The notes beneath the pieces are model-generated. The model saw nothing but the letters and a program-made list of their open reading frames with translations, was not told the origin of the DNA and made no database searches. A program made the translations under genes and the position numbers. Of a DNA stretch of 64,000 nucleotides, positions 1-9,997 are shown one piece after another (position 1 is the stretch's first letter; each line of letters starts with the position of its first letter). Source of the DNA: Deroplatys truncata (taxonomy: Eukaryota; Arthropoda; Insecta; Mantodea; Mantidae); assembly GCA_030765065.1 (NCBI GenBank), contig CM060979.1, forward strand, positions 12,987,001-13,051,000, written 5' to 3'.

Positions 1-69
1 CTGAACAGGCACACCACAGATGATGACGCAGCAATCCGCGAGTATCTTCACAACCTAATACCACCATAA
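1..69 (+). CDS. C-terminus of a LINE ORF2 (left edge)
   Basis: The window opens in frame with LNRHTTDDDAAIREYLHNLI followed by PP and a TAA stop at 67-69. The GC-rich tail is followed by an A-rich run near 219-245, as expected of a non-LTR retrotransposon 3' end. The clade cannot be named from 22 residues. It is cut off by the window edge. Confidence 0.45.
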   Translation: MNRHTTDDDAAIREYLHNLIPP

Positions 70-944
70 CACAGCTGAGCAGCACGCCCAAAAAGTCCCC
101 GAGTGGAAGACTCCCCACCCGGGGCGGATCGGGGAGAGAGGGCAGCCCCACCATAAGACGAACAAGCGCGCACAAGGACTAGACAGGCACAGAATTAGGA
201 TAGAGAAAAACAGAAAAGAAGAAAAAAAAAACAATAAAAATAACATTAATACAGACAAGCTTACGTAAACATACGCGAAATAAACAATTATAAAAGTGTA
301 TATAAACTATGCCCCCCATTGCACATACCCCTTCCTTCCAAAATTGTATCTAGCATGTTTCAGGACCATCAGCAGCCAGCTGAAGAAGAACAACTCAACT
401 CCCTCTCCGGTTGAAGCCACAATATACAGGTAACGTACCATCATCATCACTTAAGCATGACACCTCAATCACATTCCTTCTGCATGAGCATGAATACCAC
501 ACTAACAATAGGTCCCTGATCTGGCCATCTGCCAAGGCCAGTACCTACTCCCCACTCTGTCTGCATACTCTCTTGTATGCAGGCGTCTTTGTAGTAATCA
601 CCCACTAACCTCCGGTTTGCTTCGGCGGTACCGGAAACCACCTTACCTTCGATTCCCTTCCATCACTGTAGTGTAGTTAGTGCATGGTAGGGGAGACGAT
701 GTAGATCCCTTTCGGATGATCGTCACCTGGTGTGGCGGAGGAGGGGCCACACCATTTAAAAAAAAAAAAAAAAAAGCCAACGCATCAGACGCTGCGATAC
801 TTTCACCGAGAAGACTTCGTCCGCGCCACTGAAGATGTCCACCGCAGTTGTGGACGAAACGTCTGGGAAATCTTTCTTCAGCAGACCACGGCATAACAGC
901 CCGGAAAATCATATTAGTTATAATTGTACCAGAGAACACTCGAG
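70..944. other. Retroelement 3' tails and unassigned repeat sequence
   Basis: Moderately GC-rich sequence unlike the AT-rich surroundings, with A-runs at about 219-245 and 758-776 that look like retroposon tails. No reading frame with recognisable content was found. A hammerhead-like motif lies at 829-865. Sequence from about 945 is LINE. Confidence 0.4.
829..865 (+). ncRNA. Hammerhead-ribozyme-like motif
   Basis: CTGAAGA (829-835) fits the CUGANGA core. It is followed by GTCCAC (837-842), a 7-base loop and GTGGAC (850-855), a perfect 6-bp stem II. GAAA (856-859) then leads into ACGT, a short palindrome that could act as a loopless stem III, followed by C as cleavage base (GUC). Three base pairs (CCA/TGG) could form stem I. 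Penelope-like elements are known to carry such minimal hammerheads. Self-cleavage is untested. Confidence 0.45.
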
Positions 945-2185
945 AAAGTATGCTATTGTATGGAGGAGAACTACTAGCAACAGTAAACAAATGACTTAAA
1001 AGTAAACTAGAAATTTCACAAAATAATTCACTAAGAATAATAACAGGAGCTGTAAAAACAACACCAATTACAGTACTACAAAGCTTCACGAAACAGATGG
1101 CTATAGAATTGGAACACGAGTTGAAAGCAATTACTCTAGCAAAAAAACTGCAAGTCAATAGAAACAGATACAAATGGTACCACACAGCAGATACTATAAG
1201 TAATTTAAAAACTCAAATAAGCTTCAGAGCATATATTAATAACTTAAAATACAAGAATATAATTGCAACAGAGGTAACGAGTTCAATAGAATATATTGAT
1301 ATACAATATCAGAATGACCTGATATATATAACACACAAACAAAACAATATACCAGATGAAATGAGAGGCATAGCAATAGCTACAGAAAATGAAAGATACC
1401 GAGAAAAAGAATGGCTCCAAACATATACAGTTGGATCCCTCATCAATAAAAAAAAAAAAATGCCGGTGCAGGAATATACTGTAAACATTTTGCACAGTAT
1501 CTAACATTAGATGAAATGTCAAACCACTATGATGGAGAATTAGCAGCTATAAAAGCAGCATTACACAACATTTTATATACACCATACATAAAACAAAAAA
1601 TAGTCATCTTATCAGACTCAAAATCAGTCATAGTTGGAATAGTAAATTACAATAAGAAATATTAAAGAAATAAGAAGCCTAATTAAAGTAGGTGAAACTA
1701 GAAATCAGGTCACTCTACAATGGATCCCAGCTCATATTGGACTTTTGGGCAATGAACATGTGGATCTATTAGCAAAGAAAGGCGCAATACAACAAATAAA
1801 ACCTGTATGACAAATAGAAATGAACAAACAATTAAATAACATTAAACAACATTTTAAAAGACTGCAGAGACTTGATGAAGAAGATAAATTAAAAGATAAA
1901 AATTATAAGAATATTAAAGATAAAGTTGATATACAAAAAATGCCAAGGAAGACTGCAGTGGCCTTATTTAGGATGGCAACAGGCCATGATTGCCTCGCAG
2001 AACACCTCTATAAGATATGATGCCTACCTACACCCAAGTGCACTCTCTGTGAAGATGAGGTCATCCTGAACAAACAACATCTCACCAAATGCAAAGGCTT
2101 TAAAAGTGATAACTTACAGACTTTATATTGGGAAGCCAGAGGGAAAATGATGCAGATCAATTAATCCCCAGTGCCATTGGTGAAC
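945..2185 (+). pseudogene. LINE ORF2 3' part with RNase H domain (I/Jockey-like), decayed
   Basis: The fragment begins after RIITGAVKTTPITVLQ-like sequence (about 1030-1090) and continues with a thumb/connector region. An RNase H domain follows: GSLINKKK, DGELAAIKAALHNIL, IVILSDSKSVIVGIV and QWIPAHIGLLGNEHVDLLAK. The C-terminal segment has MPRKTAVALFRMATGHDCLA and a CPLC-like zinc knuckle (CTLCEDE..HLTKCKGF) near 2040-2095. The order is typical of I/R1/Jockey LINEs with RNase H. Several stops and frameshifts break it (for example within the RNase H part near 1660 and 1805), and it is 5'-truncated. Not functional. Confidence 0.8.
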
Positions 2186-2469
2186 AACACTTGAGAAAGT
2201 AATATACACTGAAGTTCCATGGAAAAGAAAAAGGGGTACACAAGATAACTAACATATTTTCTAAAATTTAGGTACACTTTCATGTTGTTGTTGTTCTTTA
2301 TTTTCTTTAAAAGTTGTATATGAGTATAATATTTTTGCAAATTTTACAATTATATTTTCAGTGAACATTGTCATATTGCCAAAACAAGATGTGCTACGCA
2401 AAAAACGGAAGGCATTTTTTAATTCTGAACACCGAAATCAGTAAAAGTCACCTATTTTTAATTGTACTG

Positions 2470-3990
2470 CAGAAAAAAGTTTTCGTTTGTAACCTAGTGA
2501 AATCGATAGGACTTAAACAAAGACTAAGTATTGAACAATTTGAACCATTAATGGTTGATAACTCGGAAATGGCTGATGCCACAAAAAAACTTATTTGAAA
2601 TAAATTGTGTTTTAAAGAGATTTACTTTATTTGTTTAGTATTCTTTCATGGGGATTAGATAGACGATGGGAAAGTATAGATGAGGTGCACAGCATGTTTT
2701 GTAGAGAAATACTAGGGTTATCGAATGCAATTGTAAGACAGGTAGTGCAATCAGAGATGGGCAGGGTTGTGAGTAAGGGGAAGATAATGGAAAGAGCTTT
2801 GAAATTTTGGTTTAGAATTTTAAATTTAGGAAAAAGTAATGTGTTAAGACAATGTATAGAATACCAAAAGAATAGTTTAAAGAATGGTGGATGAGTAAGT
2901 AATTTACGGAACCTTTTGGAGAAAAATGGGTTAGGAGACATGTGGAGGAGAGAAAATAATGTGAAAATTTTTGGAAAAAGGCAAACAGAGGACTGGAAGA
3001 TATAGAAATACAAAATATGTTTAGTGAAATTGCCGAAAAGGTTTGTTATATGCCAATGAAAAATACATGGGGTAGGGAAAAATATATATATAGTAAATAA
3101 AGAAGAGAGAGAGAATCTATTGCATGGGTAAGAATCGGAGCATGGAGGCTAAGAGGGTTAAGACAGGGTATTCCTCAAAACCAATGTCCGATATGTGGTG
3201 GTAATGAAGACATTGAACACACAATATTTAAGTGCCAAGGAACAGAAAATTGGAGAAGAGAATTTATTAAAAAGAAGTGGTTGAAGGGGATAGAAATACA
3301 GTTATAATCGAAATGATATGCAAAGACGCTAGGAGCATTGGACAGTTTTTGTGCAAAATCAAAAATAAATGGCTTTGGACAGTGGATAGAGATAAGTAAG
3401 AGGTAGTGTAGCTTATAAAATAGACCATGGATAGAGGTAGTGAGAAATCATTAATTCATGAAATTTTGATTGGAAAACTGTGGTGAATGTTTGATGGTAA
3501 GGTAATTAAAAAGTGACAAGTGAAAAACAAGTGGAAATGGGATATGAAAAACTGGAGCAAGATAATTTATTGACGGGAAATCGTAAAATTTAGATAAACT
3601 GTAGTGGATGTCTACAGAATGAGTGGGCAGGGGCAAATTTCAGTCGGCAATCAAATTGTAAATCTCTTAGTATGTTTTCATCTATCTCTTAACATTGACC
3701 AGTTATCGAGATTATATAAATTTTCTTCTGGATGAAAACTTAAAAAGCTATTTCCAGAAAATTCAAGATATACATTTTATTTGTCGTGTAAATTTACTCA
3801 TATGTGGTGTTTTAATCAGTCGTTACAAGCCATTTGTCAGAAAATAAAAAAAATTGAAAAATGTCCCATGTAAAGAAGTTTGGGGTGGGAAATTTTTTAT
3901 GTCACATCTTTGGAAGGTACTGAACTTAATTATCAAGTTTGGTATTTATACAAAATTTCATTTTTGAAAAAAAGACACACAAGCACAATT
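2470..3990 (+). repeat. Interspersed AATCTGATG-family repeat, copy interrupted by a LINE
   Basis: Segments at about 2470-2640 and 3660-3990 align with the internal and 3' parts of the repeat best seen at 30940-31778: CTCGGAAATGGCTGATGC, AAATTCAAGATATACATTT, and TGTAAAGAAGTTTGGGGTGG. They are separated by a LINE insertion with a short TTAGTAT-like repeat at both junctions. No coding capacity. Confidence 0.6.
2642..3665 (+). pseudogene. L2/CR1-like LINE ORF2 3' fragment
   Basis: The reading contains LSWGLDRRWESIDEVHSMFC, REILGLSNAIVRQVVQSEMG, KIMERALKFWFRILNLGKSN, then after breaks REESIAWVRIGAWRLRGLRQ and a CxxC zinc motif (QCPICGGNEDIEHTIFKCQG). These match, segment by segment, the longer copy at 56684-58240, so both belong to one LINE family in which an RT C-terminal domain is followed by a CCHC-like knuckle. 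It is 5'-truncated inside the RT and interrupted by several stops. The flanks carry a short TTAGTAT-like duplication within a host repeat. Confidence 0.75.
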
Positions 3991-4210
3991 TTTCTAAAAA
4001 TACTATGAATTAGCAATGCGTGCTCCTGCATTGACATTTCAGTAGATCCTTGAAAAGTTAAAAATTCCTCACACCAAGCTAGTTATTTTAATTTTATTGA
4101 AGTGACATTTATTTAAGCATAAAATATTCTGCATCTACATAGCAAAACTTGTAGCATGAATAGCTTCTGATTTTTGAGCTATAGTGCTTTATTAGGTGAG
4201 GCCGTCAAGT

Positions 4211-4496
4211 GCAAAACTCGTCTTATCCAAAAATTAAAAAAAATGAGTTAGACATTGGATTCAATACTTCCTGCAGTTCTCTACAAACTGGTGACTTTAG
4301 GTTTGAACAAAACTCATCTAATACACCTTCAAGAGAGCCCAGAAAACTGCTGTTCAAAGCAAAACTCTTCAAATCCATGGTAGCGGTTGATGCAGAACTC
4401 GTCTAATCCATCTTACAATTCAGAGCAAAACTTGCCTTATCAAATACTTGTTTCACTACAATTGTGCTGTGTGAAGAGCAAAACTCGCCTTATCCA
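4211..4496 (+). promoter_or_regulatory. Left subterminal array of element 1 (six motif copies)
   Basis: Six same-direction copies of GCAAAACTCGYCTTATCCA, some degenerate, start at about 4211, 4306, 4359, 4392, 4425 and 4478. The last four steps are 53, 33, 33 and 53 bp, a symmetrical spacing. The likely role is transposase binding, inferred from similar subterminal arrays in other DNA transposons. The first copy is part of the terminal inverted repeat. Confidence 0.6.
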
Positions 4497-4608
4497 GCAC
4501 TAAGAAATATAGCAATTTCACTTCTCTGTTTCCCTCCATTGGCAGTCCTGTGTGATTCCAATTGTTTTTAGTTTAGTTTTGACTAGTCTAAGGTGCAGAC
4601 ATGTTATT

Positions 4609-5172
4609 ATGAAGTCCTCTGATATCCCGAAGTTGGTGGAAAGGGTAGAACTAGGAAACAGGCTTCCCATGAATCGAAACATGGAAGAGAGAAAGGTATG
4701 TATGATCGAACTATAATTAAGTAGTATTCTTCTATTGTTGACAGATATGACTGATATAGGAATAAACAGATATGTTTACAATACATTCTCTATTGTTAAA
4801 GGCATTCAGCAAGCCTCGGCCCCCGCTTGCCTACCTGCAATCACAACAGCAAGTCATTCCAATACAGTAACTTGACGCAGAAGGACGTAAGGAAATTCCA
4901 CGAAGTCGTCTACAGCTGCAGCTCTAAAATTAAAGAAGACTGCGTTTCACTGACTTACTGTTCAACTGATATACCTAAACGGCAGCGTGCAGTCAAAGAC
5001 GATTCTCGGAAGGGTTTTACAACAAAGTACCACGTGGTCTAGGTCTGCCAGTTTAGGTGTGTCAGAAAACTTTTCTGGACATTTTGCAAATATCATAAGA
5101 CAAGAGTACAAAAGACACCTTGAAACTGGAGTGGTGCCAAAGGAACTCCAAGGTGGAGACAGGGTGTCATAA
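4609..5172 (+). pseudogene. Element 1 transposase, 5' exons
   Basis: A first exon at 4609-4695 encodes MKSSDIPKLVERVELGNRLP and MNRNMEERK and ends at a GTATGT donor. A second region from about 4801 encodes LPTCNHNSKSFQYSNLTQKD, VRKFHEVVYSCSSKIKEDCV and RKGFTTKYHVV, then in another frame LGVSENFSGHFANIIRQEYK. The Cys/His-containing N-terminal segment followed by a YHV motif resembles the N-terminus of large uncharacterised insect transposon proteins. At least one frameshift (near 5040) breaks it, and the Penelope-derived insertion at 5196 interrupts the next segment. Confidence 0.6.
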
Positions 5173-5297
5173 AAAATAGTAATAAGAGAGAATCTTGACT
5201 AATTTTGAAGATTTAGAAGCTAGTAACAGTGATGTGTCATAATTTAAAATAAAGAGAGTTGAGGGTTGTTACACTACATCACTATAATATTCTTACT

Positions 5298-5335
5298 TGA
5301 ACGCGTTTCGGGAGACGGTTTGTTCCAATCGTCAG
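5298..5335 (-). ncRNA. Hammerhead-like motif in left arm
   Basis: Inverted copy of the motif at 5867-5904: on the minus strand CTGACGA is at 5335-5329, GAAAC at 5309-5305 and the palindrome ACGCGT follows. Stem II is slightly different (TTGGA instead of TGGGA) and pairs less well. Having one copy in each arm means an RNA of either strand would carry a ribozyme-like fold. Confidence 0.5.
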
Positions 5336-5336
5336 C

Positions 5337-5870
5337 ATGTCCTCAACTGATTTTGCCGGTCATCGTAAATATCATAAATTTCAAAGGATTTTCAAAAAAT
5401 ACAACATCACCCTGTCTCCACAGAATAACCACAATATACAGAAACTACTATGCAACAGAACAAAAGATCCTATCCCCAACGATAAATCAGCTGGTATACA
5501 TCAAATTGATCGTAATGAATGTAACCTGGTATATATAGGAAGAACAGAAAGAAATCTTGAAATAAGACTTAAAGAGCATATGAGATGCATTTACCAAAAG
5601 CAGCCAGATAAATCAGCAGTAGCACATCATTTCTGGTCTTCAAACCATGATATCACTCCAAACATAAAACTCTTAAAACCGATCAACAGCAGTAATGAAT
5701 TGGACATCCGGGAAAAAATACATATTGTCAAACACAGGAATCACCTAATGAATTTCGAACTGCCGCCACACAACAGCCTTTGGAGGTTCATCAGCCCAGC
5801 ACCAGAGAACACCACTAACCACACACATCCCCCAGACGATGACCGGCAAAATCAGTTGAGGACATGCTGA
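5337..5870 (+). CDS. Penelope-type GIY-YIG endonuclease, intact 177-aa frame
   Basis: The open frame runs from an ATG inside the left inverted repeat to a TGA inside the right one. Residues about 1-45 contain KYHKFQRIFKKYNI, the usual lead-in of Penelope C-termini. The GIY-YIG nuclease follows: SAGIHQIDRNECNLVYIGRT (GIY as GIH, YIG intact), then RLKEHMRCI with the conserved Arg, DKSAVAHHFWSSNHDI, and an IHIVKHRNHLMNFELPP tail. In Penelope retroelements this domain nicks target DNA and is normally fused downstream of the RT; here no RT is present. Because the frame starts and stops within the repeats, translation as an independent protein is only a possibility. No internal stop was seen. Confidence 0.85.
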   Translation: MSSTDFAGHRKYHKFQRIFKKYNITLSPQNNHNIQKLLCNRTKDPIPNDKSAGIHQIDRNECNLVYIGRTERNLEIRLKEHMRCIYQKQPDKSAVAHHFWSSNHDITPNIKLLKPINSSNELDIREKIHIVKHRNHLMNFELPPHNSLWRFISPAPENTTNHTHPPDDDRQNQLRTC

Positions 5871-5904
5871 CGATGGGAACAAACCGTCTCCCGAAACGCG
5901 TTCA
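5867..5904 (+). ncRNA. Hammerhead-like motif in right arm
   Basis: CTGACGA (5867-5873), then GGGA (5875-5878) pairing with TCCC (5889-5892), then GAAA (5893-5896). Next comes ACGCGT, a perfect palindrome serving as a loopless stem III, with U as the cleavage base. The 5' flank ACATG and the 3' flank CAAGT can form stem I with one mismatch. This matches the minimal hammerhead known from Penelope-like elements, which works best as a dimer. Confidence 0.6.
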
Positions 5905-5975
5905 AGTAAGAATATTATAGTGATGTAGTGTAACAACCCTCAAGTCTCTTTATTTTAAAATAAAAGAGAGAATCT

Positions 5976-7245
5976 GTAATTAAATTCATACAGAAGTTTA
6001 AAGTACTTGATGTCCATTATTATAGGAGAAAAACATCAACACGGCAATACTTACCAAGGGAATTAAGCATTAATAAAATGAGACGTATGTATAATGCAGA
6101 AGCATCTAAATCATTGTAATTGTCTAGAGTTCCTTTCGTAATATTTTTAATGCAAAATTTAATATAGGCCTCAAAAGCCCTATTTCTGATGTATGTCATT
6201 TTGTCTTTCTTATGACGAGAAAATAAAATTGGAAACAGATAAAACTAAACCTTCTGATTTGTTGATAGCTAAACGAATACAAAAACTTATAGCTAAGGCT
6301 TTTGATCTCCTGAAAGAAGATGAAGTAGCAACATTTTCATTTGACTTTCAGAAAAATATAGTGTCAAAAGTACAGGACTAAGCAGCATACTACAGCAGGC
6401 AGTTATACATAACTTCTCCATTGTGCAGGGTTCATCCAAGACAACACTGACAAATCAGAATGTTTGTAATTCTGTTTGGACAGAAATTGAATGTTCTAAA
6501 GGTTCAAACGAAATTGTGCCAGCAATTCCCAGTCATTTGTGCAAATCCAATTTTTCTGGGGTTAAGTAAGTTAGGCTATTTGCAGATGGCTGCTGTGGGC
6601 AAAATAAAAACTCCACTATGATAGGCATGTATAATAAATGGCTTGCTATTCAACACACCGCAGAACATGTAGGTAATAGAAATGATCTTTCCTATTCCTG
6701 GCCATTCATTCATCCCTCATGATCATGTTTTCAGGCTAATAGAGAAAGAAATAAGAATGAGAAACATTGTCAGTAGGCCTGAAGAATATTTTGAAATCTA
6801 TAAAAATCATGGAAAGGGAATCAGGCTAGGGATAGATGTATTTGTACAAGATTGGAAGTATGCTGCAAAGGAAACATTGAGGTCACCAGGATCCTGGTAT
6901 TTTAAATTAAAGGCATCTAAACATATTATTTTACGTTTTACCTAAGGCAAAGTTCTAGTGAAAGATGAGGCAAATTATCAGGCTGATATGTGTCTTTAGG
7001 CAAGACCATTCTGAAGCGAGGCAAAACCTTAGAAATGCTTATTGCAAGGAATTTATATGTAGGTGTAAAAGTAAAGGAGGAAAAAGTTAAAGATGTGAAA
7101 AATATATTAAAAAAACATTTGGTGATAACTGGGAGGAAAATGAAAGCCTGTATTTTACAAGAGTTAATATCTAAAAACAATATTGCCAATGACGATAAAG
7201 AAGTAGATGCTGTTTGTGAGTGTTTCTTGGATAGTGATGAAGGAT
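5976..7245 (+). pseudogene. Element 1 transposase, catalytic half
   Basis: The reading resumes after the insertion with FKVLDVHYYRRKTSTRQYLP and LSINKMRRMYN. It continues with YDEKIKLETDKTKPSDLLIA, AAYYSRQLYI, RLFADGCCGQNKNSTMIGMY, FPIPGHSFIPHDHVFRLIEK, DWKYAAKETLRSPGSWYF and ends near SLGKTILKRGKTL. The acidic residue in FADG-C-GQNKN and the H in PGHS are the best catalytic candidates; the set resembles the DUF7869-type insect transposon proteins (from memory, not searched). Several frame changes and stops between 6120 and 6960 break it. Confidence 0.6.
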
Positions 7246-7823
7246 AACTTAGAATTTAATAGGTTTATTTTTGAACATTAGTTATTAGTATTGCATTTTA
7301 AACATATGTAAATTTTACAAGTCATTAGATGTGTGTGATATGAAAACTGGTCACTTTTTGTGAGCAAACTATGTAAGGAGTGATTCATTGACATCCTTAC
7401 GTGAAATTGGTGAAAAAATTGTGAGAATTTATTTTTTTTATAACTAAAATGAAATCAGAAATGGTTATAATTATACCAACATTGCAAGAAGTCATTTATT
7501 AACATTGTCAAACACAAATATTGAGAAATAAATCGAAAATGTTTGCACTTAATTGTAATTTAGTATTGTATTTGCACCAAAACTCGCCAAATCCACTACC
7601 GTTTCATGCAAAACTCGCCTTATCCAAAATTAAATTTTGATTTACCGCCATATTATTTGAGACCGATATTCGAGAGAATACATGCATATTTAAGGGTCAC
7701 GTCTGGACATTATTACATTAAAAGAATCTTCAAATGTTCTGCTGTTTGCCTAATTTTAGTTTTTCTCATTTTCTGAAAATTCGTTTTACCTGGATAAGGC
7801 GAGTTTTGCACTTGAAGGCCTCA

Positions 7824-9182
7824 GGTATCAAAAACAATCAATCTCTTTTTTACTCCTCCTTGTTTCTGTGGAGACCAAAATATTATTTGTATACCTACAG
7901 AGAACACAGTGAAATTTTGGAGCAGGAAGGTTATCAATTCCTTTCCATATTCTTCTTTTTCTTTGGCAATAATGTAAAACTAAGTGACTCTTTATAATTT
8001 ATTGCAGTTCAAAATTATGACATTTCTGTAGTTACAGAGGAAAACAACTTTTATTTTACAGTTTACTGATAGAATTTTAGAAGTTTGCACACAAGGTGAA
8101 GAAACTATCAACTTCCCGAAATGGATAATGAGGTAATAAGTTGTAATATAACTAACTACAGTACAGTTTTTTTTCTTCTTTTGTTTATCAAGATAACTGA
8201 ATATGCCCACTGTCATATATTAAATCATGTACTGTACATGCTGACAATATTTAAGTTTTTTTTATACGCTTCTTAAAGAAGCTATTTATAAAGCTTATAC
8301 TTATAAGTATATCCAAATTAAATTTGTTTTTTTTTTATTATTTTTTTTTGGAGGATGGGGAAGGAAAGGGTTAGGGCAAAAACTGCTCAACCAATTTAAA
8401 CATCTTTCTTAAGAGAGTAAGTTAAATACAGAAGGAACTTAGTCAAATATAAGAAATTTACTGTGCTTATAGCAGAAGTGACTTAATTTTAGGAACAATG
8501 CCACAATTCACATAAGCGTCCAACAGAAACTTCTGTTTTGTTCTGTGGTATGGAATGATAATTGTCAGTGATCAGATAGAAAATAAATGTGTTAAAGCTT
8601 ATAGTCTTGCACATTTAAAGGTATAAAGTTGACCTACAATTGCAAGTGGTATTTCATGCTCCATCACACCATTTCATCCTTACTAAGCAAAATTCTAAAA
8701 TATTAGTAAAACAGCTATCGACTTCATTGCCTGCCTCTTATATGAAAACTTTAGTTTTAATGCCAGTATCTTTATTTCAGTTTTATGCAACATCAACTTG
8801 GTTATCATTCCAGATTGAGCTAGCTGCAACTTCAACTATATTAAAATTTTGGTTCAGTAAAGTATAGGATAATAAATGTTTTTTTTTAAATAAAAATAAC
8901 AACAAATAATAAATTAATTGAATACATAGTTATAAAAATTAATATATTTAAAAGCTACCTCCTTCTAAACCTTTAAAAGATTTTTTTAAAATCTAGCCTT
9001 TAATTAACAGAGTAACAAAATGCATTTTTTTTTAAAAAATATAACACAGAAAGTCTATATTAAAAATTTGGAGTTCTTGGATTACTTGCCTTTTCTTGCA
9101 ACAGTGATTTCTAAAAAAAAAAATTCAATTCACAATTAAAAGTAACCGTAGATGCATCATAAGTTCAATATTTATTCATATA
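7824..9182. other. AT-rich sequence without recognisable features
   Basis: No gene, terminal repeat or RNA was recognised. It contains long T and A runs (for example 8322-8350) and only short uninformative frames. Confidence 0.5.
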
Positions 9183-9850
9183 CACAGGTGAACAAAAGTA
9201 TTCATGTTCACCTTAAAAAATTCTATCGGCCAAATCAATGGAGATAAAATCCTGTTTCAATACACAGAAGGAACAAATGGTATTACATTTTTGGTATTGT
9301 TGCATTTTTCAAAGTCTTTCATTTTATTAGTTTTATAATGTTTTGAAAATTGCACCTATTTTTCAACTTTTTCATCTGTGGTGTTGATAAAATTATTTTA
9401 TATGCAGTTAGTAATTCAGTTCTTTATGTATACTACCTGATATTTTTGACGTATGATTTATACTGGTAGAAAAATAAATTTGTGACGTCGTAACATTTGA
9501 AGCGTTATTAAGGAAGTTCAGGAAAAACATTGAAAATCCCTGACTTTCACATTTTATTTTTCCTACAAATAAAAACCTATTTTCACCGTAAAATCAGGTA
9601 ACAAACAAAAAACATCGCTTTATTTAATGCATGAAAAATAGTTCTGTAAACACACCCACAAAAAAGTTAGAAAATCTTTATATTTTTAAAACCATTGTTA
9701 AACTAATACATGCAAATACTGAAAGCTGCCAAAATATGTAAGCTGTAATATTATTTGTTCTTTCTGTCTATTAAAACTGAGAATTTTAACTCCATTAGTT
9801 TGGCTACTAGAATTTTTAAAACTGTATACAAATACTTTTGTCCACCTCTA
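9183..9850. mobile_element. Tc1/mariner-type MITE
   Basis: A 668-bp element between TA dinucleotides (9181-9182, 9851-9852). The ends are inverted: CACAGGTGAACAAAAGTATT at left and, reversed, TAGAGGTGGACAAAAGTATT at right. The GGACAAAAGTATT core is common to Tc1-like termini. It has no transposase frame, so it must have been moved in trans. Confidence 0.7.
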
Positions 9851-9997
9851 TAAATTCATGCAATGCACTATGTAATACAAGAGACTGCAAACTCCAAACT
9901 TTATTTTTTTTAAATTTTTTTGGGAAAACACAGTGGTTTTTTTAACACTTGTATGCACAAATTGAGATTTTTATTATTCTAGTTTCACTTTCACACA

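Larger units (their letters stand above)
5196..5963 (+). mobile_element. Penelope-derived element, GIY-YIG endonuclease between inverted repeats
   Basis: A 768-bp insertion inside element 1, flanked by a perfect 12-bp target duplication AAGAGAGAATCT (5184-5195 and 5964-5975). The arms are long inverted repeats, roughly 5247-5365 and 5835-5950, starting TTGAGGGTTGTTACACTACA and containing a hammerhead-like motif each. A short unique tail (TGACTAATTTTGAAGATTTA) precedes the left arm. It holds a single open frame for a GIY-YIG endonuclease and no reverse transcriptase. The same tail and arms occur at 30361-30511. Confidence 0.85.
4197..7823 (+). mobile_element. DNA transposon 'element 1' with TIRs and iterated subterminal motif
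   Basis: The ends are inverted: TGAGGCCGTCAAGTGCAAAA at the left and, reversed, TGAGGCCTTCAAGTGCAAAA at the right, followed by CTCGYCTTATCCA. The motif GCAAAACTCGYCTTATCCA recurs near the left end at about 4211, 4306, 4359, 4392, 4425 and 4478, and near the right end at about 7576, 7608 and 7791 (inverted), as transposase-binding arrays do. The flanks show GG on both sides, a possible 2-bp target duplication. Inside is a decayed transposase with introns, and a Penelope-derived insertion at 5196-5963. Without the insertion it is about 2.85 kb. The superfamily is not assigned; a DDE-type enzyme is likely. Confidence 0.75.

Noticed and set aside
643-1185. 180-codon minus-strand open frame
   Set aside because: It lies opposite retroelement debris and the start of the plus-strand LINE, contains a homopolymer Phe run from the A-tract, and has no domain.
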